Shown: in pieces, positions 11,580 through 22,779 of the stretch
How the letters are laid out: every line of letters begins with the position of its first letter
Position numbering within the stretch: the stretch's first letter is position 1
Assembly: GCA_037039925.1 (NCBI GenBank)
Contig: JAXRKP010001701.1
Location: 5,001 to 69,000 of the forward strand
Length of the DNA stretch: 64,000 nt
Direction: 5' to 3'
Source: Doris montereyensis
Taxonomy: Eukaryota; Mollusca; Gastropoda; Nudibranchia; Dorididae
Translations under genes and position numbers: made by a program
Notes under the pieces: generated by a model
What the model was told of the DNA's origin: nothing
Seen by the model: the letters and a program-made list of their open reading frames with translations, nothing else
Databases searched by the model: none

Positions 11580-12955
11580 CATGCTCCTCAAAAATTAAAC
11601 TCACTTGCTATTTGGGTCATGTAGCCCAAGTAAACTCACTAGCTCATTAGGTCATGTAGCGCAACTAAAATCACTAGCTATTTGGGCCATGCAGCCCCAC
11701 TAAACTCACTGGTTATGAAGGCCATGTAGCCTAACTAAGCTAACTAGTTATTTGAGCATGTAGCTACTCATTTACTATTAGGGTTATATAGCCCAACTAA
11801 TATCACTACTTATTTGGGTCGTGTAACCCAACTAAACTCACTAGCTCTTTGGGTCAGACACCCCAACTAAACTCACTAACTATTTGGGTCATGTAACCCA
11901 ACTTTAAAACTCACTAGCTTTCTGGGTCAAGCAGCGCAACTAAACTCACTAATTACTTGGGCGATGTAGCCCAACTAAAGTCACTAGTAACTTGGGCGAT
12001 ATAGCCCAACTAAACTCACTAGTAACTTGGGCGATATAGCCCAACTAAACTCACTAGTTACTTCGGCGATATAGCCCAACTAAACTCACTAGTTACTTGG
12101 GCGATGTAGCCCAACTAAAGTCACTAGTTACTTGGGCGACGTAGCGCAACTAAAGTCACTAGTTACTTGGGCGACGTAGCGCAACTAAAGTCACTAGTTA
12201 CTTGGGCGATGTAGCCCAACTAAAGTCACTAGTTACTTGGGCGATGTAGCCCAACTAAACTCACTAGTTACTTGGGCGATGTAGCCCAACTAAACTCACT
12301 AGTTACTTGGGCGATGTAGCCCAACTAAAGTCACTAGCTGGAGGGGTCATGTAGCCCAACTAAACTCACTAGTTACTTGGGCGATGTAGCCCAACTAAAC
12401 TCACTAGTTACTTGGGCGATGTAGCCCAACTAAACTCACTAGTTACTTGGGCGATGTAGCCCAACTAAACTCACTAGCTGGAGGGGTCATGTAGCCCAAC
12501 TCAACAAACTAGCTATTTGGGTCATGTAGCTCAATTAAACCCACTATCTTAACTAGTTGTGTCATGTAGCCCAACTTAACTCACTAGCTAGTTGGGCCAT
12601 GTAGCACAACTAAACTCACTAGCTAGTTGGGCCATGTAGCCCAACTAAACTCACTAATTATTTAGGTCAAGTAGTCCTACTAGATCCACTAGCTAGTTGG
12701 GTCATGCGGCCCAACTAAACTCCTAGCTATTTGGGCCATGTAGCCCAACTAATCTTAAGAGCTATTTGGATCATGTAGCCCAACTAAACTCAATAGTTAT
12801 TTGAGCCAAGTAGCCCAACTAAACTCACTAGCTAGTTGGGTCATGTAGCACAACTTAACTCCTTAGCTATTTGGGTCTGTAGCACAACTTAACTCCTTAG
12901 CTATTTGGGTCTGTAGCATACCTAAACTCACTAACTAGTTGGGTCATGTAAAACT
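11580..12955. repeat. 35-bp satellite array with a hairpin in each unit
   Basis: About 39 tandem units. The typical unit contains ACTCACTAGTTACTTGGGCG followed by ATGTAGCCCAACTAA. Inside each unit TTGGGC and GCCCAA form a perfect 6-bp inverted repeat around a six-base loop (GATGTA or CATGTA). In units reading CTAGTTGGGCCATGTAGCCC the arms extend to nine paired bases. The centre (12000-12480) is most homogeneous; the flanks (11580-11930 and 12490-12955) are diverged but often keep the palindrome. A variant reading GCTGGAGGGGTCATGTAGCC occurs twice (near 12335 and 12478), which suggests duplication of a multi-unit block. No protein is encoded. Confidence 0.95.
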
Positions 12956-13445
12956 CTCTAACACCAATCTTCCGTCACCCCCCCATTCTCTCTCTGCCTC
13001 CCTCTCTCTCTGATCGGCTAAACCGTCTTACGGGGGGGGGCAGTTTGTTCGTTTGGCGCTTACCTCTTTGCTAATATCATAGAACGAAGTTAACGACAGT
13101 ATCACTTTCACCATAACATGTTTCGTTGTTGGTCTTTCTCCCTTCGTATCTTCCCGATAGAGCGAAGGTCTACCAATATATTCCCTACCCTCTTACTCTC
13201 CATTTTACTCTCTCAGCACACCCGAGATGTTACCAATGGCAAACCGCCGTCAAGGTAACAAACAGCAGCTGTTGACAACCGCTTGTAGCGTAGAGCAGGG
13301 TCACCAATATATTATTTTTTAAATGGGCTGGGCAATTGAGAAAATGCCGACCGCGGATAACTATTTTGTTCAATACAATATACTGAATACATAAAACAAT
13401 GGAGATAATAAACCTGTTGAATTATCAATGCACAAAATACAAAAT
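12956..13445. other. No gene seen
   Basis: Spacer with pyrimidine-rich and G9-type tracts (about 12985-13040). A short phrase near CACCAATATATT occurs twice (13170 and 13300). No gene is recognised. Confidence 0.5.
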
Positions 13446-13571
<126 letters not shown>

Positions 13572-13849
13572 AATGAAAGCAACAACTATAAAATATTTAC
13601 CAAAAAGTAATCAAATTAAGTGATGTTTTAATAAAATCAGACCTAGTGCGCACATATTAATATTATATCGGAATCTTCAAAAATAAGCGGCAAAAAAATC
13701 AATTAATGAGATTTTCCACAAGCTGTAGTTTGGTGACCACTGACGTAGAGCAACAAACCTCACCTCAACCGCAGAATGAAACATAGCTATTAAATAGGTA
13801 CAAGGCACACCTTAAAATTCGATAGAAGCGTGCGTAAACGGCAAGGTTT

Positions 13850-14135
13850 GTTTTGATTTGATTTCAGTTTACCCACATCTACAACTTATACGATCTCGGG
13901 GTTTTTGGTACGGTTTATAATTTTGCCCGGACTGCCCTGTAAACAGCCAACAGACCTTTGACGTACACAGAGTATTGCAATGTGCACATGGGGCCTTTCT
14001 TTTTATCGTCCACCTCGAATGCTACTAGGTGTTGATTGACCTACCTGGACCGGGGGTATTTTACTCGAAAAAAATGTTCAACGACCATTTTCGACTGAGA
14101 GGCCGACACTTTGCCTCCGAACTACTGAGTCCCCC
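13850..14135 (-). repeat. tRNA-derived SINE, antisense copy
   Basis: Read on the minus strand, the tRNA-like head (about 14130-14080, with GAGGCAAAGTGTCGGCCTCT) is followed by the same body as the plus-strand copy at 28811-29115. Shared pieces include CACCTAGTAGCATT, GGACGATAAAAAG, GTACGTCAAAGG, GGCTGTTTACAGGGCAG and AGTTGTAGATGTGGGTAA. The body extends to about 13850. Both copies thus define one SINE family with a tRNA-like promoter and a roughly 200-bp body. It is Pol III-type by inference from the head. Confidence 0.8.
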
Positions 14136-14274
14136 AGGCATGTTTCGTAGCGCGCTTTCTTTACCTGACGAGTCCATCCAATGGGTGTCGACGCCGACGT
14201 CACGGATTCCATTCCGCCTGGTGCGCAAAGATTTTCTTTCTGCTTATTCATTTGTATCCGTCTCGTCTGTGTCC

Positions 14275-14360
14275 CATGGAAACAATACATCATTGCTAGA
14301 ATTTGACTCAAGCCCTTATGGCTCTCTCTCAACGTCTAACCATTAGGCCACCGACGTCAC
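14275..14360 (-). repeat. Second tRNA-like SINE head
   Basis: On the minus strand TGGCCTAATGG fits a Pol III A box and GAGTCAAATTC, about 35 bases further on, resembles a B box. It sits upstream of the SINE at 13850-14135 and may be a different SINE subfamily or a nested insertion. The B box is degenerate. Confidence 0.45.
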
Positions 14361-14459
14361 AACAAATCGCGGTGTCAACTTGTAAAGAAAATAACTGCAA
14401 AATTAAGAACAACGGGCAGGTACGGCAATGGCTCTCTGATTTAAAATACATCTACCTGT

Positions 14460-14560
14460 CTACCATATGCAGTGATCTTTGAGTGAATTGATAGGAAATT
14501 CCAAGACAAAAGTGAAATATGAAAGAAAGAAGTAGGATCTACCAATACCACCAAGAAACA
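14460..14560 (+). repeat. Dispersed repeat with CAGTGATCTTTGAGTGAATTG core
   Basis: The segment matches 16340-16460 and 17040-17145 in the same orientation, and 60500-60585 in reverse. Common blocks are the GTGATCTCAGGGTGAATTGA-like core, a following AGGAA, and GGAAAGAAGTAGGACC further on. It is non-coding and unclassified. Confidence 0.6.
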
Positions 14561-14814
14561 GCCCACTGACTGATATGGTTGCATTGTTTCGTGAAGAAGT
14601 CACTTGTATTGCTTGGGTTGCTTTCGGCTGAGGGGGGGGGGAGCTGTTATAGAGGGTAAAATAGAAATGGAGACACAGGTACGGTTGTCGGCAAAATTCA
14701 CGATCAATACAGTAAACCGCGAAGAAGATTGAAGTTGAACAATTATTTAAGTATCGCTTTGACGGGTGCACAGATCGGAGACAGACACGTTTTCTCAATT
14801 TATATAAACATATG

Positions 14815-15049
<235 letters not shown>

Positions 15050-15770
15050 GTGAAACCAAGAGAAGAGTCCCGAATCCGAGTGGCATAGTATTATAAGGTA
15101 GGTAAACAGTGCGTTCTACTTCTATGCCGAATTTACCTTCACATATCAATATACAGGTCGGAACCGCGAAACTCCGCTTCTGGACACTGGTAAGTTGTCC
15201 ATGGACCACTGACACCCCCCCCCCCCCCAAGTATTCAATACTTTTCTCTCTCACACCACAAACCTACACCTTGGCGTCTCTCTGGCGCATTTTGTCTCCG
15301 TCATCGCCTTCCCGGATTCCTCGGTCGGCTTTTCCTCTGATGTCGGGAAGCGAACGCCCGTCTTCGTCACCCATGCTGTCAACTGTTACCGTGGTAAGCA
15401 ACAACCGCAAGACAGAACAAAAGAGTACTAATCGAAGTGTTAAGAAAATATACAACGTAGAATCTAGATCTAGATAAAAATTAAAATTATAATCATAACT
15501 GTAGTGGATTTTATTGAGTATCCATTTTGCTCTCTTGGCTTTGTCCAGAGCGGATCTCGTTTATCTTCTTTGAAAAAAAGCTAGATGTATATAATGTATA
15601 CATGTCTGGATCTAATCAAAATTACTTTTATTTCCATTCACGTTTATAAAGGTTCCTAGCTCTTGATCTACAATCTGGAGGAGTTCCAAAGTCGGTTTTC
15701 AGCCAATATTTTTATATTTACATCATAATCTTGCCTTAGATGGAGAAGGGGCTACAAAAAAACAAGGGAG
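15050..15770. other. No gene seen
   Basis: Contains a C13-type tract near 15217 and a small TCTAGATCTAG run at 15463-15476. Short open frames lack recognisable motifs. Confidence 0.5.
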
Positions 15771-15774
15771 CGGG

Positions 15775-15965
15775 GGTTAGGTTTAGAGATCGAACTGACC
15801 GTCCGAGATCCGAAAGTATTTAGGTCGGTCCGTCGGAGGTCCGAAAGTCGCAGAAAATTCGAGTCCGACCAAGCTCTACCGTCGGGGCACGAACCTACAA
15901 CCGTTTGGGTGAGAGGCCAACACCTTGCCTCTGGGCCATCGCGTCCCCTAACGGCATGGTAGGTG
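15775..15965 (-). repeat. tRNA-derived SINE head with A and B boxes
   Basis: On the minus strand an A-box-like TGGCCCAGAGG (15938-15928) and a B-box-like GGTTCGTGCCC (15895-15885) stand at tRNA-like spacing, preceded by GGGACGCGA. The text after the B box does not match the body of the SINE at 28811. It is rich in CGGAC repeats and may be another SINE type. The head cannot fold as a full tRNA. Confidence 0.6.
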
Positions 15966-16339
15966 AACAACTGTTCTCACTCAATAACCCCATGATACTT
16001 CCTCATAGAATATGCACAACGGTTTTGGTCAACGTCATAGAAATGATAACATCAGATCGTGTTGGAGCAAAAGTTAATAACGACATAGTGTCTACGTGAC
16101 AGAACCGCATGACGTCAGGGGTGTTTTGCTTTGTTGTTCTTGTTTTAATTTATTTAGTTTTGTCCCATGTTCGTTTGTTTGTTGATCATTTTTCTTATCT
16201 TTTTAATTTTTCTTTTAATAATAACACAGACCATATCCACATGTGCGTGGGAATGAAAACTAGAGATATCCGTTACCTTTTACGAATTTTGAACGGCAGA
16301 AATTAAACGATCAAGATAGAGATTTGTTATTGTTAAATT

Positions 16340-16460
16340 AGAATTTACCGCGTCCACCATTTGTGGTGATCTCAGGGTGAATTGACAGGAATCAGCAATA
16401 TAAAAGTGAAAGACAAGGGCAAGAGTGAAAGGAAAGAAGTAGGACCTACCAGTAGCAACC
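16340..16460 (+). repeat. Dispersed repeat, GTGATCTCAGGGTGAATTGA family
   Basis: Contains CCACCATTTGTGGTGATCTC, a short palindrome (CCACCA and TGGTG arms), then GGGTGAATTGACAGGAA and AAAGGAAAGAAGTAGGACCT. It is related to 14460-14560, 17040-17145 and 60500-60585. Confidence 0.65.
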
Positions 16461-16567
16461 GCCGGCCACCCACTCAAGACGAAGACATACACGATATATG
16501 GAAATAATGGAAAACAAAAAAAGAACTACCAAAGATGCGTGCAAAATGGATTTATAACTATTATATG

Positions 16568-16581
16568 ATATATATATATGT

Positions 16582-16667
<86 letters not shown>
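16568..16667. repeat. (TA)n microsatellite
   Basis: An imperfect TA run with one G interruption near 16580, then perfect TA to 16667. Confidence 0.96.
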
Positions 16668-16669
<2 letters not shown>

Positions 16670-17039
16670 AATTAAATGATTGTTGGGGACCGTTATCCTG
16701 CACACCTCATTTCGACAAGTTTTTTTTTTTGATTGAATAAACAAATTGCCCTGCCTGGCATGAAACTTGAAAGAGTGGGCAATTTGGGCGGGGGGGTGAG
16801 AACGAACGGGTTGAAGCATCTCAATGGTAAAAAAAATGCACAGTGATATAATCACAGATAATATTTACAAAGCGGAAGAGGAAGGAGGAGGAGAAGAGGA
16901 CGAAGTAGGTCGTGAACATGCTCGCATTATGTAAATAATCACACGAATACGTCGATAGAGAGAAAAAAAAAAGCAGGAAGAGTAGAAATCACATAGATAT
17001 ACACATTGTATATTATTATATGCGCCAGAGTGTGTTTAT

Positions 17040-17145
17040 TTCAATGAAATGTGTCCACCATTGCGGTGATTTCATGGTTAATTAAGAGGAAACAGCAAGA
17101 TGAAAAATAACTGAGAGAAGGAAAGGAAAGAAATAGGACCAGCAG
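17040..17145 (+). repeat. Dispersed repeat, GTGATCTCAGGGTGAATTGA family
   Basis: Contains GTCCACCATTGCGGTGATTT followed by a diverged TGGTTAATTAAGAGG and GGAAAGGAAAGAAATAGGAC, matching the copies at 14460 and 16340 in order and orientation. Confidence 0.6.
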
Positions 17146-17499
17146 CGCATGTATTATGTATGAGCATGTATATGTCAGTAAAATGGGTAACACCCCCTCT
17201 AAGCTCTGCTCATACACCAGGGAGAAACGGTGCTCAGAGTTAAGAAAAGTCTGTGCATACAAATAAAATAAAAAAGTTTTCTTGTCTAACGTTAATTCTT
17301 ATGCACACAGTACACACAATTGCGATGTTTTCTTCAAACTTTGCACAATATCAAAAATATGCGCACACAGACTAGAAACAAAATAATGGGAACATTTTGC
17401 TTACGGGTACCAGGCCTGGTCCTTATCAAAGAAATTAGCATCAACAAATATAACAGCAAATTTACCAAAGAACAATGAGAGAAAAATGCTACATTCCTT
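17146..17499. other. No gene seen
   Basis: Short spacer with no recognised gene or repeat. Confidence 0.45.
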
Positions 17500-20400
17500 G
17501 TCGTGGTGTGGTGGCTTACGTGCTATGCCAGCCGGAGTTCCTGGCAGGATCACCCAAGCTGGACAGATCGAAGGGTAGAGGCAAGACTAATGGACACCTC
17601 GGGTTGACAGATCTAGCCAGGGCTACATCTGGACAGCTGCTTGTCTAGGAGAAGAAAAACTCTATTCCAAACCTCCACTGTCTAGAGAAGGAAAACTATT
17701 ATTCCAAACCTCCGATATCTAGGAGAAGGAAAACTATTATTCCAAACCTCTGCTGGCTTGTGTGAAAATCTTGGATGATCAAGTAAAAGCCTACGGGAGC
17801 ACACCCAGACAGAAAAGCAGGCGGAAGTCGGAAGCCCCTGACCGAAAGATGCAAAGAGTTCAGACGGCTCATCAGCCACGCCTGAAAAGAATGAGCTACG
17901 TAAATTATCTCATAATGCCAATGAAAATCAGAGGAATATGCCGATATGGTGCAACGTCCATGAATTCTCTCCAAGCGGAAAGAGTGCCGGTCTCTACTCA
18001 TGGGAGCCCCCCCCCCCCCGCCATACCAGCGATTGGAGATAACTCCTCCCCTACTTCAAGTGCAAAAAAAGGAGTCGAAATGCGACTGACCAAAACCCAA
18101 GACGAAGACTAGACGAGCACCCTCTCCTAGTGATGCATTGGAATGGAGAAGTCATTTAAACAAGACAATCGCACTCTCCAAAAGATTAATGGACCAGAAG
18201 GTGGATGTAGCATGGATTCAGGAAACCCATCTGTCACCTCAGCACCGGTTCACCATACATGGATATCAGTGCTCCCAAATAGACCGTGAGGAATGTCATA
18301 AAGGAGGAATCATCATCCTGATAAAACGTAACCTTACTGCCACAGAAATACGGAGATCATTGGAGTCAAAATAGCTAAGAATGATACAGATTTCATAATC
18401 TACAATTGTTACTGTCCTCCAGATAAAGATTCATCACTTCACCAGATAGATAGTAAAGATGAAAATTCACTCATTGTTGCAGATTTCAACAGTCATTCCC
18501 CCAGCTGGGGTCATACAGAGCTCAACTCAAGAGGTGAAGAGCTAGACGACTGGCAAGCAGAGATGAAAAAATCTCCACCTTCAAGTCACATATGCTAGGA
18601 ACCAGGTAGAACAACAGAAGTCCTTATATAATAATATCCTCCTCAAACAGAAAGAAGCAACCTTGAAGAGAAAAAATATAGAAATATCAAGACAGCGATG
18701 GAGAGAAAAAATATCCCAATTCAACTTTGATGAAGAAGGATCAAAACTATGGAGACTCGCAAAATCACTAAATGGAGAAAAACCACAAAACAGCCCAATA
18801 GCATTGGCAAAAGAAGAAAAACATTGTCTCAAAAGGAATATATATGCAAAAGAATCCATGGATTTCTTTCAGTCAGTCTGCAAGAATAATATCGATGAGA
18901 CTCAAGAAAAGGATATTAAAAAACAGAACAAAGAGAAGGAAATGGTAGAATCAGAAGAGGAAGGAGCATGCACGTCATCCCCATTCATTTGCATTTATGG
19001 AATCAGGCCATAAAGAAACTTCTGAAAATTTATAACAGCAGCTGGAAAAATAGGAAAGTGCAACCACTTTGGAAATAGGCTGTCCTCACATCTATTCACA
19101 AACAGGAAAAAAACCCAGAAACAAGACCAGCAGTTATCGCCCAATGGGCCTGACCAGCTATCTATGCAATTTAATGGAGAAGGTAATTAATGCAAGACTC
19201 ATGTTGGTTCATTGAGAGTAAAAACATTCTAATGAAAGAACAAGTAGGATTTAGAAAATACCAAGTGACGTCTATCTATAGCTCAAGAAATTGAAGAAGG
19301 ATTCCAGAACAAAAAGTAAACTTTAATTGTATGGGTAGATATAGAAAAAAGCATTTGACCGAGTGTGGACAACTGGATTGTTGAGCAAACTACTGAAAAT
19401 AGGTGTAAATAGAAAATTGTACACCTGGATAAAGGATACATCTTAACAAGAGAACAGCGACACTGAGTATTGGAAAGACCAGAAGCAAGACACTATAGAC
19501 AGCATCCCTCAATCAGAGGTTCCCAGGGTGGAGTTCTCTCACCTACATTATTCTTGATATTCATGAATGACTTAAAATATGTATTATCCCCTGGAGCAAA
19601 GGGATCCATTGATGCAGATAACTTAGACCTCATCAGCACTAAAGACAAGGTGTACACAGCCCAAGGAAAGATGCAGATCTGATAACACTGAACTACTTGA
19701 AAGAACGGACAAAAAATGGTGCATGCCTGTAAATGCCAGCAAAACAACCTATTCAGTCTTCAGCCTCTCTACCAAACATCAACAAGCCAAACTTAAAATA
19801 GGAACAAGACTATTGGAGAAGGATGATACTTCAAAATATCTTGGAGTAACCTTTGACCAAAGATTGACCTGGAAACCACATGTGTGGGGAAAAAACGCAA
19901 GAAAAAGCAATGAAAAGAAGCGCACTACTGAAAAAACTGTCAGAAACAGAATGGCAATCCAACCAAGCAGTACTCAAGAATATTTAAACGGCATTGTCCA
20001 TCATCAACTTCTAGAATATGGGATAGCAGCATGGAGAATCACAGCAACATCAAACTTTCAAAAGGTCAGAGTGGTCCAAAATCAAAGCCTCAGGATAATA
20101 ATAGGAGCAATGCGAACAACATCTATCACGGCATCCAAACCGTGGAAGACAAAAGAATCACAAAAAGGACAATCCAGTGTGCTAAAATTTTGAAAAATGA
20201 AAGAGCACCCATTAATCACAAGATAAATAAACCAGTAAGAAACAAACTGAAAAAAGTAACTTTATAGAGAAATCAAGATAGCTGAGAGGGGAATTATAAA
20301 TCCCACAGATACATGTAGAACCTCTCAAAATAATTGATTTATGTCCAGCTTGGGAGTATGGTCCACATTCATTAATTCGAGATACCATAGAACAACCAAA

Positions 20401-20585
20401 ACGCAAGAATCATGAGAGACTATCAAACAAAAAGCAATCAAAGCCATTACTATAGAGCTCTATCCCCCACAAGAATGGATTAGAGTATACTCTGATGGAT
20501 CTGCCAAAGATGCAATCAAAGATGGAGGCTGTGGAATTTCAAGTCAAACTAAACAATCTATTGCATCAGGCAAGATCTGCATAAA
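17500..20585 (+). mobile_element. Degraded LINE with endonuclease, RT and RNase H (jockey/I-like)
   Basis: A 5' untranslated-like region (17500-18100) contains repeats of TCTAGGAGAAG and TTCCAAACCTCC. The endonuclease follows with VDVAWIQETHL (18195-18230), HRFTIHGYQC, HKGGIIILIKRNLTATEI, and ADFNSHSPSWG (18478), a degraded GDFN box. The reverse transcriptase has RKYQV (19255), RGSQGGVLSPTLFLIFMNDL (19517-19576), ADNLDL (19615) in place of YADDL, and KYLGVTFDQRLTWKPH (19832). RNase H is shown by IRVYSDGSAKDA at about 20482, with GGCGISSQTKQSIAS following. Many stops and frame changes show it is dead. It ends in a TA run at 20590. The open frame at 17762-18112 may be an ORF1 remnant, but I cannot show this. 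Confidence 0.82.

Positions 20586-20589
<4 letters not shown>

Positions 20590-20616
<27 letters not shown>
20590..20616. repeat. (TA)n microsatellite
   Basis: A short TA run directly at the 3' edge of the LINE. Confidence 0.9.
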
Positions 20617-20622
<6 letters not shown>

Positions 20623-20744
20623 GGAGTAGGCCTACTACTGTATTAGTTAGGTACTATTACTTTAGCCTGGTCCCTGCTCTTCGTATAACATTTGGAACGA
20701 AGAAAGTGAAGCTTCTCTGGATTGAACATCATCTAATAATATCT

Positions 20745-20830
20745 GTGGTGTCGGTGACCGATTTATCAGACTGTGTTACTGGAGATCATTAGGCCCCGGG
20801 TTTGAATTCTAGCAAAGCTAGGTCCAATGT
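20745..20830 (+). repeat. tRNA-like SINE head
   Basis: GGTGTCGGTGACCGATTTAT resembles an A-box region and GGGTTTGAATTCTAG a degenerate B box about 50 bases on. No body of the SINE at 28811 follows. It is probably a SINE head rather than a tRNA gene because the paired stems are poor. Confidence 0.45.
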
Positions 20831-21079
20831 TGTGTTACTCTCTCTTCCCCCCCCCCCACACCAGAAAAAGATCAAGAGGAAAAAGAAGAAAGAGAGAAGA
20901 GACAGACAGACCGAGACAGAGAAAATTGCTAAATGGTATGGCTGAATTGGCGATAGGAAAGTCGAGTCGGATGATTTTGATGAAGTGTTTGCGGATTAGT
21001 TACACTAGATCTTGAACAATTGAGTGTTCACTTTATGGAAGCATAAACTCTCTATATTGTGGTAGCTTATCCCAAAATT

Positions 21080-21200
21080 AGGTGTTCGGATCCAGAATCC
21101 CAAATTTCCAGGTACAAACAAAGAAGAAAAAATCTGTTCCAGCTCATCTGTTCGGATTATCGTGACATCCGGACTATCGAAGTTCAGACTATCGAGAGAT
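21080..21200. repeat. Possible pogo/Tigger-type transposon end
   Basis: Repeated phrases GTTCGGATTATCG, CCGGACTATCGAAG and TTCAGACTATCGAGAG resemble the subterminal repeats of pogo/Tigger elements as remembered. No transposase is nearby. Confidence 0.3.
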
Positions 21201-21428
21201 GACTTCATATTTTTCAGTATAAATTCTCTGCTTGATGAGTGATATATTATATACAAAAGCGCTTATTTCCACATCCTGACATCTAACAGCCGCCAAGAAT
21301 TTATGACTATAAGTATAAAAGCATCTACCAGTAGCAATCAAAGAAAACTAGCATAAATCAATGAAAATCAAATCAACTCTGTGTTGATCTCAACTACCAA
21401 ATAAAAAAAAAAAAAGAAAGAAATTTAA

Positions 21429-22514
21429 AGGGGCGGGGGCACCTGGACTGGCGAGTTTTAGACCCAAAGGATGATTTTCTGTTCTTTTCATATTCGGGTA
21501 GAACGATCATTTATCTATAACAAGTTCATGGCAGAAAAATGTCCATATATGATGTATAATTTTGTTTTTACAAAATATTTTGAAGGCAAGGGTAGGTAAA
21601 AATAGTCAAAATTTTGAAGTAAATTACCCTAACACTGACTGAGAAAATGGCAATAAAAACCTGTATATTGGTCAAATATTGCATACGATATTTGACCTCA
21701 TTTGCTGACGACGATCAGCGCAGCTCCCATCGCTGTGTGATATACGAGGCGTTGCGCGTCAGTGTGTATGTAAACACGCGCACAAGGATAGGATATAGAG
21801 GAAAAAACAACAAAAAAACTGGTCATTTCGACGTCTGTTTTCACAACAGTGCACATCTAAACCTAGATTTATAATCCTATTTACATAAGTAACATTGCCA
21901 GACACTGTGGAAAGAGTAAAGGGGCAGCTACAACAACGGAAACCAGTGTGAAGCGTTTGTTTTGTGTTATTTTCTGTTGATTTTTTTACTTGCACTTTTC
22001 TCGAAATGTAGTTTTTCCACACTAAAATTCTATCTCCTCCGCCATTCACCGAATGATTTGTATTATATTTGGCACAGAGGTTCCTCTTGTCAATGTTAAT
22101 AGAATGACGTCGTTTTTAAAAAAATATATTGTAAGCTTTTTGAGAAAAAAAAATTTTTGGTAATAAAAACGCTATTTTTGTACATTCACGGTATATTATA
22201 TAGTATTTTCAAAAATTCATTAAAAAAAAAACTATCCAAAATATCGAAAAAATCCGACGTTACTCTTTAGATATATTGAAAAGACAATCTGCACAGGTTT
22301 GAGTGATTTTATTCATAACTAAGGGAGGAGATAGATTTTGAAAATTGAGTCTAAATACAAGATGGCGGCCGTTTCTCTGGCAACCAAGGACGCTACAAAC
22401 TTTTCAATGACATAGGATGACTGTATTTTGACAGTTACTCATGTACATACTAAAAGCAAAAACCTTAACTCAAAAGCAAAAAAAAATCACTTCAGGTCCC
22501 CCCCCCACACCCCT
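21429..22514. mobile_element. TTAA-flanked inverted-repeat element, non-autonomous
   Basis: The left end reads AGGGGCGGGGGCACCTGG and the right end, on the opposite strand, reads AGGGGTGTGGGGGGGGGACC followed by TG. Both are preceded by TTAA (21425-21428 and 22515-22518). A TTAA target duplication and AGGG/CCCT ends are the style of the Kolobok or piggyBac superfamilies; assignment is inference. No transposase frame is present. The interior carries A/T-rich homopolymers and, at 22358-22385, a YY1-like motif fused to an RFX-like motif, which recurs at 44223 and 54586. Confidence 0.55.
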
Positions 22515-22589
22515 TTAAATTACATTATGCAATATTATTATCAAATGTAAGGTCTTCAATATTTAATGAATTTAAAAAGGTTACAGAAT

Positions 22590-22672
22590 ACAGCCGAAGC
22601 TGTCTAAAGCAGAATCGAAAGGAAGTGGCCATACTTTTCGGTTTTAGATAGGTTCCACTCTAGACAGTACAA
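22590..22672 (-). repeat. Possible Tigger-like terminal sequence
   Basis: On the minus strand GTACTGTCTAGAGTGGAACC followed by TATCTAAAACCG resembles the block read on the minus strand from 23335 (TTGAACCTGCTAAAATGGAA). The two share the pattern TGNANCCT then TAAAA then GGAA. Both point the same way, so they are not the two ends of one element. Confidence 0.3.
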
Positions 22673-22736
22673 AATACTTTAATACATCCATGTACATCCA
22701 TAAGTCAAGCATTATGTGCTATGATAATACAATGTG

Positions 22737-22779
22737 CCCTTACACAGAAAGGTAGAATGGGAACTGATAAAGAAAGAAA
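22737..22779 (+). mobile_element. 43-bp LINE-tail insertion with target-site duplication
   Basis: The insert carries GGTAGAATGGGAACTGATAA followed by AGAAAGAAAG, the same sequence as the 3' end of the antisense RTE element at 47645-47695. It is bracketed by perfect direct repeats GATAATACAATGTG at 22723-22736 and 22780-22793. This is the structure expected of target-primed reverse transcription that stopped almost at once. The G at the right junction is ambiguous by one base. Confidence 0.85.

Noticed and set aside
8780..12955. CRISPR-like regular repeats
   Set aside because: Units are directly adjacent tandem satellites without unique spacers, in an animal genome, and no cas genes are present.
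15885..15938. A possible tRNA gene from A and B boxes
   Set aside because: No proper acceptor, D or anticodon stems could be drawn. The same head occurs at other sites joined to SINE bodies, so SINE heads are the better reading here and at 28822-28874 and 58826.
17762..18112. 116-codon frame before the LINE endonuclease as a host gene
   Set aside because: It lies in the leader of the LINE and is low in complexity (Pro/Ser, Lys/Arg); an ORF1 remnant is more likely, but no zinc knuckle is visible.
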